From: a bacterium
Lineage (GTDB): Bacteria > Verrucomicrobiota > Verrucomicrobiia > Limisphaerales > UBA11358
DNA length: 44,772 nt
Direction: 5' to 3'
NCBI GenBank assembly: GCA_021780375.1
Contig: JAJXYT010000162.1
Coordinates: forward strand, 1 to 44,772
Of the stretch, positions 16,347-24,291 are shown in pieces. Position 1 is the first letter of the stretch. Each line of letters begins with the position of its first letter. A model generated the notes under the pieces. It did no database searches, had not been told where the DNA came from, and was given only the letters and a program-made list of their open reading frames with translations. A program made the position numbers and the translations under genes.

Positions 16347-17759
16347 ATGGCAAGAAGCATACATACAACACGTCGCACTCTTCGAGAGCTGGGCAGGAAA
16401 AAGTTTGCCGGCGACAAACAGAAAGTTGCCGCCCTTGAAGAAGCTACTGAATCGCTAGGACGTAAGCGGCGAATTAAACAAATGGTCAAATACGAACGGC
16501 GGATGAGTGTTCCAGCACCTGCGCCGACTGACATTAATACCATTCCGATTAGTAGGCGCGATGAGAGTGAATTCGTTCATCACGGTGCGTCGCCCGAGGA
16601 CATTCGCGCAATTTTGAATGTTCTACCAGAAAGCGTGCGACTTGGAATCTCGCGAATCCAGTTGTCGCTTGGGAAAGCTTACATGGATGAACGAGCTGAT
16701 GAGTTTGGAGGCAAACGCGATCCATTCACCAAACGGTTGAGCAGTGAAGTTTTCCCGAGAGTATATTGCGGTCACATTTTGGGATGCTTCAACATTAAAT
16801 CCGGCCTGGTTTCTGTCTATGCATTCGTCTATGACCGCAACCGGATTCCACTCCCTCTTCCCTTGTGCAAATTCTACCTGCGGCTGCACGCGCTGAAAAC
16901 ATTTGTTCATGAGATCGCACATCATCATGATCGGGTCGCACGAATTGCCCGAGGGCGCTGGCTCGCAGATCGAAAGCAAAACGTCGAATGGTATGCGGAA
17001 AAAATGGAGCACAAGTGGACCGACAACATCGTCTTGCCTTACTTAGAACGCGCTTATCCTCGGGATGCTGCGGCACTTCGAAATTGGGTTGCACATCGTG
17101 GAGGTCTGCGGGTCGGATTGGACTTTTTTGCCGGGGATTCACGACGAACAGAACGCAGCGGCCTCGAACGACTGGTCTTCACCACATCCAGCGCATTCGA
17201 AAGTTGGGTAGAAGAATTGTCCGAATGCAAAACGCTGGAAGAGTCCCGGCTCGCATTTGCATGGGAGCTTCACTATTGCGATCTCTATGACCAATGCCTT
17301 GAACTGTTGAATTCAGTCCTTGCATCCTCGCCAGATTGGATTCCTGCTTTGACCTGCAAGGCTGACACGTTGGTTCACCTTGAGCGATTGGACGAGGCTT
17401 TGCCCGTGACCAATCATGCTTTGGAGCTTGCCCCCGCCAATGCCGATGCTTGGAAAACACGGGGTGATGTTTTTGAATGTCGGAAGGAATGGGACACGCT
17501 CCTGCAAAACTGCGACGCTTGGGAACAAGCGGGCAAATTGTCGCGGGGTGCGCGACGCGAACTATTGTTGCATCGGGCAGTGGCTCATTGCGCCATGGAT
17601 CGGCTGGCCGAAATGGAGGTAGCCATTGGGGCACACCTGACGTTGTTAAAGTTCAAGACCTCAGAAATTGCTGCACGTCGCAGGAAGTATGCATACATTC
17701 GAGTCTTCCGCCGCGCCGGGAAACCCATTCCAAAGCAATTCTCAACCAAACAGGCATGA
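16347..17759 (+). CDS. Unknown HExxH metallopeptidase-like protein with TPR tail, in RNA-repair operon
   Basis: The 470-residue protein has a very basic N-terminus (RRTLRELGRKKF, then GRKRRIKQMVKYERR), a zinc-peptidase signature H188-E-I-A-H192-H-H-D195, and 22 residues after H192 an E214-W-Y-A-E218 that could supply the third ligand, as in gluzincin-type peptidases. The C-terminal half (about residues 305-395) contains TPR-like helices (YDQCLELLNSVLASSPDW, DEALPVTNHALELAPANADAW). There is no signal peptide or membrane segment, so it acts in the cytoplasm. ATG 16347 follows aagggg at a suitable distance and lies 7 bases after the hen1 stop; its own stop overlaps the pnkp start (ATGA). The operon position implies a role in RNA repair or its control, for example cleaving a toxin, a nuclease or a regulator, but the substrate is unknown. 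I do not know this protein from published Pnkp/Hen1 cassettes. Confidence 0.85.
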   Translation: MARSIHTTRRTLRELGRKKFAGDKQKVAALEEATESLGRKRRIKQMVKYERRMSVPAPAPTDINTIPISRRDESEFVHHGASPEDIRAILNVLPESVRLGISRIQLSLGKAYMDERADEFGGKRDPFTKRLSSEVFPRVYCGHILGCFNIKSGLVSVYAFVYDRNRIPLPLPLCKFYLRLHALKTFVHEIAHHHDRVARIARGRWLADRKQNVEWYAEKMEHKWTDNIVLPYLERAYPRDAAALRNWVAHRGGLRVGLDFFAGDSRRTERSGLERLVFTTSSAFESWVEELSECKTLEESRLAFAWELHYCDLYDQCLELLNSVLASSPDWIPALTCKADTLVHLERLDEALPVTNHALELAPANADAWKTRGDVFECRKEWDTLLQNCDAWEQAGKLSRGARRELLLHRAVAHCAMDRLAEMEVAIGAHLTLLKFKTSEIAARRRKYAYIRVFRRAGKPIPKQFSTKQA

Positions 17760-20308
17760 CACTCACGATCCCAGAACTTTCTTTTGTCGTGCTGATCGGC
17801 GTGACCGGTTCGGGCAAGAGCACATTCGCGCGGAAGCATTTCAAGTCGACGGAGATTTTGTCCTCCGACTATTGTCGCGGGCTGGTGTCGGATGACGAGA
17901 ATAGCCAGGCGGCAACGAAAGAAGCCTTTGAAGTGCTTCACTTTATCGCCCGCAAGCGGCTCGCGGCAGGCAAGCTCACGGTGGTGGACGCCACGAACGT
18001 GCAACTGGAATCGCGCAAGCCGCTCGTGGAAATTGCCCGTGAGTTCCATTGCCTTCCGGTGGCGATCGTGATCGACGTGCCGGAGCGCGTGGCGCACGAC
18101 AGGAACAAAACCCGGCCCGACCGTAATTTCGGACCACACGTCATCCGCCAGCAATCGCAGCAGTTGCATCGCTCGCTGCGCGGGCTGGAGCGCGAGGGTT
18201 TCCGCCACATCCACGTGCTCAAATCATTGGAGGAAATCGAAGCGGCGGTCATCGAGCGGCAACCGCTGTGGAACAATTTGAAGCACGAGCATGGGCCGTT
18301 CGATATCATCGGCGATGTTCACGGGTGTTTTGATGAACTCGTGGAATTGTTGGGGAAGCTCGGATACGAAACAGGAAAGAGCTCCGGCGCGTGGCATCAT
18401 CCAGAAGGTCGGAAGGTGGTCTTCGTTGGCGACTTGGTGGATCGTGGGCCAAAAATTCCCGAGGTGGTTCGCCTCGTGATGGATAGCGTAGATTTCGGCA
18501 GTGCGCTGTGTGTTCCAGGAAACCACGACATGAAGTTCATGCGGAAAATCTGGGGCAAAGATGTGCAGATTACTCACGGTCTCGCGGAGTCGTTGGCCCA
18601 GTTCGAAGCTTACGAGAAAGATTATCGTGGATTCAGCCGGGTAGCGGCCGAGTTTATCCACAAGCTCGTCAGCCATTACCTGCTCGACGATGGCAAACTC
18701 GTCGTGGCCCACGCGGGCATGAAAGAGACAATGCAGGGTCGCGGCTCTGGCGCAGTGCGTGAATTCGCGTTGTTCGGCGAAACGACCGGCGAGACGGATG
18801 AGTTTGGTTTGCCGGTGCGCTACAACTGGGCCGCCGAATATCGTGGTGCCGCAACCGTCGTGTACGGGCACACACCCGTGCCTGAGCCGGAGTGGTTGAA
18901 CCGCACTATTAACATTGATACCGGCTGCGTCTTCGGTGGGAAACTCACTGCACTACGTTATCCGGAAAAGGAACTTGTTTCAGTTCCAGCCAAACAAACC
19001 TACGCCGAACCGCGCAAACCGTTTCTGCCGCCGGAAGACCAGGCGCCGGCCTTGTCCGCGCAACAGCAGCACGACGACTTGCTCGACCTTGCCGACGTGA
19101 CGGGCAAACGCATCGTCAGCACGCGCCTGCATGGCAACGTAACCATCCGTGAGGAGAACGGCATCGCCGCGCTGGAAGTAATGAGTCGTTTTGCGGCCAA
19201 TCCCAAGTGGCTGATTTATCTGCCGCCCACAATGTCGCCGAGCGAGACGAGCCAGGCTCCGGGATTGTTGGAGCATCCGGCGGAAGCGTTCGCTTACTTT
19301 CGTCATGCCGGCGTGCCGCGCGTTGTCTGCGAGGAAAAGCACATGGGCTCACGTGCCGTGGTCATCGTTTGCCGTGACGAAGATGCCGCGCGGAAGAGTT
19401 TTGGCGTGACCGGCGAGGGTATCGGTATTTGCTTTACGCGTACCGGGCGGAGGTTTTTCGACAACGCGACTTTGGAAGCAGAATTTCTGAGGCGCGTCCA
19501 TTCCACCGCCACCACCGCCGGGTTTTGGGACGAGTTCAAAACGAACTGGCTTTGTTTGGACTGCGAATTGATGCCGTGGTCAGCCAAGGCGCAGGAATTG
19601 CTGAAGCAGCAATATGCCGCAGTCGGCGCATCTGCGCGAGCCACGTTGACGGATGAAGTCGCCGTGCTCGAACAAGCCGCCGCCCACGGCCTGGACGTGG
19701 GCGGATGGCTGGTGCACACAAAGGAACGGCAGAAGATGGTTGACGACTATGTTACTGCATATCGCTGTTACTGCTGGCCGGTCAATTCAGTGAACGATCT
19801 CAAACTTGCACCGTTTCATCTGCTGGCCACGGAAGGAAAAATCCACACGGACAAACCGCATGACTGGCACATGCAAACACTGGCACGACTCGAGGGTGGC
19901 ATTGTCGTTGCCACGCCCTTTCGCATCATTGATCTTGCCAATCCTGAAAGTGAGGCCGAAGGTATCCGATGGTGGGAGGAATTGACTGGGTGCGGCCGCG
20001 AAGGAATGGTGGTGAAGCCGTTGGAATTTATCGCCAGAAGCCGGCGCGGACTGGTTCAACCGGCCGTGAAATGCCGGGGCCGCGAATATCTTCGGATCAT
20101 CTATGGTCCGGAATACACGGCAACAGAAAATCTCGAACGCCTGCGTGCGCGCGGACTTTCCACGAAACGGTCATTGGCCCTCCGCGAATTTGCTCTCGGT
20201 ATCGAAGCGCTTGAACGATTCGTGCGCAAAGAACCATTGCGCCGCGTGCACGAAGCTGTCTTCGGCGTGCTCGCGCTGGAAAGCGAACCCGTGGACCCCA
20301 GGCTATAA
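17756..20308 (+). CDS. pnkp: Pnkp, RNA end-healing and sealing enzyme
   Basis: An 850-residue three-domain protein. The N-terminal polynucleotide 5'-kinase has a P-loop with K21-S22 (GVTGSGKSTF) and D38 (ILSSDYCRG), as in C. thermocellum Pnkp. The central metallophosphoesterase (2',3'-phosphatase) begins at DIIGDVHGC (D187, H189), with GDLVDRGP and PGNHDMKF. The C-terminal ligase/adenylyltransferase has its lysine nucleophile K528 in EEKHMGSRAVV, with EGMVVKPLEFI as the distal motif. Together with Hen1 it heals and seals RNAs, chiefly tRNAs cut by ribotoxins; ligation by this domain requires Hen1. ATG 17756 matches the family N-terminus; an upstream in-frame extension of 93 codons lies within the preceding gene and is rejected. 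Confidence 0.95.
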   Translation: MTLTIPELSFVVLIGVTGSGKSTFARKHFKSTEILSSDYCRGLVSDDENSQAATKEAFEVLHFIARKRLAAGKLTVVDATNVQLESRKPLVEIAREFHCLPVAIVIDVPERVAHDRNKTRPDRNFGPHVIRQQSQQLHRSLRGLEREGFRHIHVLKSLEEIEAAVIERQPLWNNLKHEHGPFDIIGDVHGCFDELVELLGKLGYETGKSSGAWHHPEGRKVVFVGDLVDRGPKIPEVVRLVMDSVDFGSALCVPGNHDMKFMRKIWGKDVQITHGLAESLAQFEAYEKDYRGFSRVAAEFIHKLVSHYLLDDGKLVVAHAGMKETMQGRGSGAVREFALFGETTGETDEFGLPVRYNWAAEYRGAATVVYGHTPVPEPEWLNRTINIDTGCVFGGKLTALRYPEKELVSVPAKQTYAEPRKPFLPPEDQAPALSAQQQHDDLLDLADVTGKRIVSTRLHGNVTIREENGIAALEVMSRFAANPKWLIYLPPTMSPSETSQAPGLLEHPAEAFAYFRHAGVPRVVCEEKHMGSRAVVIVCRDEDAARKSFGVTGEGIGICFTRTGRRFFDNATLEAEFLRRVHSTATTAGFWDEFKTNWLCLDCELMPWSAKAQELLKQQYAAVGASARATLTDEVAVLEQAAAHGLDVGGWLVHTKERQKMVDDYVTAYRCYCWPVNSVNDLKLAPFHLLATEGKIHTDKPHDWHMQTLARLEGGIVVATPFRIIDLANPESEAEGIRWWEELTGCGREGMVVKPLEFIARSRRGLVQPAVKCRGREYLRIIYGPEYTATENLERLRARGLSTKRSLALREFALGIEALERFVRKEPLRRVHEAVFGVLALESEPVDPRL

Positions 20309-20375
20309 CATGTCGCGCCGGAATTAAGGTTCGACCGGCACAAGAGGGCTTGCTAAAACCTCCGCACCCCGAATT

Positions 20376-21650
20376 ATGGTCCAACGACGCTGGCTCCGCA
20401 TTGTTCCCGTGGCGCTGCTCATGTACACCATCGCGTACATAGACCGCACCAATGTCTCCCTCGCGCTGGACCCGAAAATTTCCACCATGATGAAGGACCT
20501 GTTCATGGACGACCGCAGGAAGGGCGAGGCGGCGGGCATTTTCTTTTTCGGCTATCTGCTGCTGCAAATCCCCGGCGGCTGGCTGGCGTCGCGCTGGAGC
20601 GCCCGCAAAGTCATCAGCCTGTGCCTGATGGGTTGGGGCGTTTGCGCCATCGGTTGCGGGCTTTCCCACACGTTCCGGCAATTTGAAGTGATGCGATTTT
20701 TTCTCGGCGCGGCCGAAAGCGGCGTGTTTCCGGCCACGCTTGTTCTGCTCGCCAACTGGTTTCCGCAGGCTGAACGCGCGCGGGCCAATGCTTACTGGCA
20801 GCTCTGCCAGCCGCTGGCCGTCGCCGGTTCCGCGCCGTTGACCGGCTGGCTGCTCGGCGCCTGGGGCTGGCAGCAGATGCTGATTCTGGAGGGAATATTG
20901 CCGTTCCTCTGGCTGCCGGTCTGGTGGTTTTTCATCCGCGATCATCCCCGCGAAGCCGGATGGATTTCCGCCGAGGAGAAAGATCATCTCGAAACGGTTC
21001 TGCAAAGTGAGGCCGTCGAACTGGAACCGGTGCGGAAAATATCCTGGTGCGAAAGACTCCGGCAGCCTTCGCTGTTTGTCATGATCAGCCTCTATTTTCT
21101 GCACAATTGCGCGGCGTATGGTTGCATGACTTTTTTCACCACCGTGCTGCAGGGCCGGGGGTTCAGCCCGCTGCAATATGGTTTTTTATTCGCCGTCCCT
21201 TATGCCGTGACGGCGGTCGTGATGGTTCTCAACTCGTGGCATTCGGACAAAACACACGAGCGACGGGGTCACGTAGCGGCGGTTTATTTGATGAGTGGAA
21301 CCAGCCTGATCCTGAGCGTGGTGTTCAGCCAATACTTCTGGCTTTCGTATGCATTCCTGTGTCTGGCCATCCCCGGTCCGTTTGCGGCCATGGCGCCGTT
21401 CTGGGCCATTCCCGCCGAAACCCTGCCGCGCGACGTGATCGGAGTCGTTTTTGGAACCGTCAACGCCGTCGGCAACCTGGGCGGCTTTGCCGGGCCGTAC
21501 GTGATCGGGGCTCTATCCGACCGATACCACAGCACCGCGATCGCCTTCAGCGTCATTGGCGCCGGCATGCTGGTTTGTGCCGGGCTGGCTTTTCTGCTGC
21601 CGAAAGCGAAGCAGCAAATTACCATGACCGGGCGCTCCTCGACCGCGTAG
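20376..21650 (+). CDS. MFS transporter, anion:cation symporter (ACS) family
   Basis: A 424-residue protein with about 12 membrane segments. ACS-family marks are the first helix with AYIDRTNVSLAL, GIFFFGYLLLQIPGGWLASRWSARKV after helix 2, and RFFLGAAESGVFPATLVLLANWFP. Members import sugar acids and other organic anions (hexuronates, galactarate, tartrate). Next to a 2-keto-3-deoxy-pentonate dehydratase, and with a xylonate dehydratase 5.5 kb upstream, uptake of an aldonic or uronic acid is the natural inference. Its last residues and the TAG stop (21648-21650) fall inside the left arm of a palindromic repeat, so the original C-terminus may have been replaced. Confidence 0.88.
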   Translation: MVQRRWLRIVPVALLMYTIAYIDRTNVSLALDPKISTMMKDLFMDDRRKGEAAGIFFFGYLLLQIPGGWLASRWSARKVISLCLMGWGVCAIGCGLSHTFRQFEVMRFFLGAAESGVFPATLVLLANWFPQAERARANAYWQLCQPLAVAGSAPLTGWLLGAWGWQQMLILEGILPFLWLPVWWFFIRDHPREAGWISAEEKDHLETVLQSEAVELEPVRKISWCERLRQPSLFVMISLYFLHNCAAYGCMTFFTTVLQGRGFSPLQYGFLFAVPYAVTAVVMVLNSWHSDKTHERRGHVAAVYLMSGTSLILSVVFSQYFWLSYAFLCLAIPGPFAAMAPFWAIPAETLPRDVIGVVFGTVNAVGNLGGFAGPYVIGALSDRYHSTAIAFSVIGAGMLVCAGLAFLLPKAKQQITMTGRSSTA

Positions 21651-21730
21651 CGGCGGCTCGGCAGAGCGCCGCAATTTTTGGAAAATTGAAGAGGTTGCGG
21701 CTTTCTGCCGAAAGCCGCCACGACGCGGTC
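21641..21730. repeat. Palindromic repeat overlapping the MFS gene stop codon
   Basis: Arms 21641-21672 and 21697-21730 are inverted copies with 28 matching positions, four mismatches and one two-base gap. The element supplies the stop codon of the transporter gene and ends 15 bases before the FAH gene start. It may have arrived after the operon formed. As RNA it would fold into a hairpin between two genes that look co-transcribed and could tune their relative expression. Confidence 0.7.
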
Positions 21731-21744
21731 TTGAAGTTTGATTT

Positions 21745-22602
21745 ATGAAACTCTGCCGGTTTAAAAACAACTCAGGCCCGGTCCGCGTGGGACTGGTGGT
21801 GGACGACTCAACCCTGCTCGACCTGACGCCGGCGGGAGTCAATCAAATGCACCCATTGCTGGAAAGCAACGACCCGGTTTCGCAGCTAAATCAGATGGCG
21901 AAGCAAAATCTTCCGCGCCTGGCCTTGTCCGAGGCCCGCCTGGGCGCGCCGGTCGAGCGACAGGAAGTCTGGGCAGCGGGCGTCACCTATCTGCGCAGCA
22001 AAGCGGCGCGCATGGAGGAATCCGATTTCAGCGCCACGGCTTACGACAAGGTATATGAGGCGGAGCGGCCTGAACTCTTTTTCAAAGCCCTGGCGGAGAA
22101 AGTTGTTGGCACCGGGGAAACGGTGGGCATCCGCCGGGACGCAAGATGGAATGTGCCGGAGCCGGAACTGGCGCTGGTGCTGAATTCGCACGGGAAGATA
22201 GTGGGTCACACCATCGGCAACGACATGAGTTCGCGCGACCTCGAAGGCGAAAATCTGCTCTATCTGCCGCAGGCGAAAATTTACCGCCATTCCTGCGCGC
22301 TCGGTCCCTGGATTCAGTTGGGGGTGACCGAGGCGACGGCGCGCGAATGGAAAATCAGAATGGAAATCCGGCGGAAGGGCAAAAGTGTGTTCGCCGGCGA
22401 AACCTCGGTCGGCCAAATCAAACGGCGGTTCGACGAATTGGCCGGTTATCTTTTCCGCAGCCAGGTTTTCCCCCATGGCGCGGTGCTGTTGACGGGAACG
22501 GGCATCGTGCCACCCGACACGTTCACCTTGCGGGAACAGGATGAAATCAGGATTGAAATCACCGGGATCGGCGCGCTCCGCAACCCGGTAGCGGTGGTTT
22601 GA
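21745..22602 (+). CDS. FAH-family 2-keto-3-deoxy-pentonate dehydratase-like protein
   Basis: The 285-residue protein shows the pattern of 2-dehydro-3-deoxy-D-xylonate/arabinonate dehydratases: EVWAAGVTYLRSKAARMEE, YDKVYEAERPELFFKA, the metal-site WNVPEPELALVLN, GNDMSSRDLEGENLLYLPQ and a C-terminal TGTGIVPPDTFTLREQD. It would convert 2-keto-3-deoxy-pentonate to alpha-ketoglutarate semialdehyde, the step after the YjhG-type dehydratase in the Weimberg pathway. The final aldehyde dehydrogenase is not in the window. It follows the ACS permease by 94 bases on the same strand. A more general fumarylacetoacetase-like role cannot be excluded. Confidence 0.85.
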   Translation: MKLCRFKNNSGPVRVGLVVDDSTLLDLTPAGVNQMHPLLESNDPVSQLNQMAKQNLPRLALSEARLGAPVERQEVWAAGVTYLRSKAARMEESDFSATAYDKVYEAERPELFFKALAEKVVGTGETVGIRRDARWNVPEPELALVLNSHGKIVGHTIGNDMSSRDLEGENLLYLPQAKIYRHSCALGPWIQLGVTEATAREWKIRMEIRRKGKSVFAGETSVGQIKRRFDELAGYLFRSQVFPHGAVLLTGTGIVPPDTFTLREQDEIRIEITGIGALRNPVAVV

Positions 22603-22658
22603 CTGAAGTGAGACCATCGCAAGTGGGCGCGGCGCCTTCGCAATGGCCCCCTCAACCA

Positions 22659-22985
22659 TTACGCGGCGATCAGGATTTCCGTATCGGTGATCTTCAGTTC
22701 AACGCCCGCCGTTTTTGCCGCCTCCTGCAGCGCGGCCTTTAACATCACGACCGGGTCCTTGCTGACGTCGAGCCGGCGCATCAAGCCTTCGCCTTTTTTG
22801 GCGCCGACGGTAAGCGTCAGTTTCAGCCCCTTGCGTTTGCAGCCGACGCGCGTGCCATCGGGCAGCTTCGTGTTCATCGGCTTGATGAACGCGTCGGTGT
22901 AATGCACGCCGATGCCGGACTTGTCGGTGAAGGTGGGGGGAAGTTTTTCCCGGACCGCGGCGTTGAGGTCACAAAGTTTCGTCAT
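22659..22985 (-). CDS. Hypothetical protein at the end of the corrinoid-activation operon
   Basis: A 108-residue protein with MTKLCDLNAAVREKLPP at the N-terminus, a strand-rich middle containing DGTRVGCKRKGLKLTLTVG, and a C-terminal helix-strand unit. It starts 12 bases after the MetH-activation-like gene ends and in the same direction, so it probably belongs to the operon. No family was recognised. A small alpha/beta fold is likely. The convergent FAH gene ends 57 bases away. Confidence 0.7.
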   Translation of the reverse strand: MTKLCDLNAAVREKLPPTFTDKSGIGVHYTDAFIKPMNTKLPDGTRVGCKRKGLKLTLTVGAKKGEGLMRRLDVSKDPVVMLKAALQEAAKTAGVELKITDTEILIAA

Positions 22986-22997
22986 GTCCGTTTCGAA

Positions 22998-24290
22998 TCA
23001 TTCCAAAATCATTTCCGCTTGTCCATGCGCCGGTGCGGTTTCGCGTTGCGCCAGGGCGAAGTGAATCACTTCCAAAACCAGGCCCCATTTGTGTTCGCGC
23101 CGCGCCCGATCGCAGAAACAGCCGGAAGGGTTATATTCGCGGTGCCAGTTAAAAACCGCGTTCAACGGCTGGCCGAGCAAGGGCTTTTCCCCGGCGAGGT
23201 TGTGCCTGAGCGCGGCGGCGGCGTTCAAGCACTCGCACTGAAATGGGTGGCCGGTATCGCCGGGCGCCGGCGCACAATGCATTTCGAGAATCCGGTACTG
23301 ATCTTCCGGCGGCGCCAGCCTGACGTGATAATCGTATTCCAGCGCCCGCCCCATGTTTGAGCAGGTCGTGCCTTCGTAACGGAAACCGACTGCCACCCCG
23401 CCGTCGGGTGAAAATTCCAGTCGCAACCGTTCCTGGGACCATTTTCCCAGCGCCCGCGGATTAATGGTGTATTTGGCGCCGGGATTCAAAACGGGAAGTG
23501 GATTTCCCGAGTGAAGATTCTCCAAGGCGTGCGACATCAACGTGCGCACGTCTTCGATTTGCGGCGGCGCGTGCCGGTAAGGCGCGCGGCGATACTGGCA
23601 ATCGGACAGCGCGCAAGCTTCGCAGGGAATCAACCGGGTGAGGCTCCGCGCTTTTTCCAGATGGCGCGTGATGCCCATCACGGCCAACAATGATTTTTTG
23701 GGCCGGAGCATTCCGGTTTCCAGAACGTCCAGCTTTCCGTCAAAACAGGGTGCGCCGTATTGCCGGAGCAGGTTCCACAATTTGATCTGGTCCGATATGT
23801 CCCAGCCCGAATAGCCCGGACTGTAATGCGGCAGCGCCGCGGCGCCGTGCTGGTCCGCCCAGCCGCAAATGCGGCCGCTGGCGACCGTGACCAGATGCTC
23901 GACGACTCCGGAGCCGAACATTTCCATAAAAAAATACTCATCCGGCTTTGACTCCCGCCAAAGCTGTTGGGCGTATTCCTCGCATTCCCGGCCCGCGCTC
24001 ACCGCGACCAACACCACGCTGTCCGCCTGCGCCTCGGCAAATTGATGGTGAAGTTGTTGGGAGGAGAATTCCGTTTCCCCGACGCGCAGTTTTCCGGCTG
24101 TCAGGTCCAAGGTGTTTATTTGCCGGGCGTAAAACCAGGGCCGGCCGTTTTCGGCATACCACCGCCGCGCGGCATCCACGAGTTCACGCATGCGCCCCCG
24201 CATCACATAATTTTTCGGAAACCCGAGCAGCCGTTGGTACTCGGATTCCTGGACGCCGACCTTCGGATTTGTTTCAACCAGCTCGAGCAT
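22998..24290 (-). CDS. MetH activation domain-like protein with a cysteine motif
   Basis: A 430-residue protein. Residues about 85-260 follow the pattern of the cobalamin-dependent methionine synthase activation domain: VVLVAVSAGRECEEYAQQL, FFMEMFGSGVVEHL, and PHYSPGYSGWDISDQIKLW followed by LETGMLRPKKSLLAVMGI. In MetH that domain binds SAM during reductive re-methylation of cob(II)alamin. Downstream is IPCEACALSDCQY, three cysteines that could bind metal or an Fe-S cluster, then an unassigned C-terminal region containing CAPAPGDTGHPFQCEC. It starts one base after the ASKHA activator stops. Joint reactivation of corrinoid proteins is inferred. Confidence 0.78.
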   Translation of the reverse strand: MLELVETNPKVGVQESEYQRLLGFPKNYVMRGRMRELVDAARRWYAENGRPWFYARQINTLDLTAGKLRVGETEFSSQQLHHQFAEAQADSVVLVAVSAGRECEEYAQQLWRESKPDEYFFMEMFGSGVVEHLVTVASGRICGWADQHGAAALPHYSPGYSGWDISDQIKLWNLLRQYGAPCFDGKLDVLETGMLRPKKSLLAVMGITRHLEKARSLTRLIPCEACALSDCQYRRAPYRHAPPQIEDVRTLMSHALENLHSGNPLPVLNPGAKYTINPRALGKWSQERLRLEFSPDGGVAVGFRYEGTTCSNMGRALEYDYHVRLAPPEDQYRILEMHCAPAPGDTGHPFQCECLNAAAALRHNLAGEKPLLGQPLNAVFNWHREYNPSGCFCDRARREHKWGLVLEVIHFALAQRETAPAHGQAEMILE

Positions 24291-24291
24291 G

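Noticed and set aside
17477-17755. Longer N-terminus for Pnkp (93 extra codons)
   Set aside because: The extension lies wholly within the metallopeptidase gene; ATG 17756 puts K21-S22 and D38 at the positions known for the Pnkp kinase.
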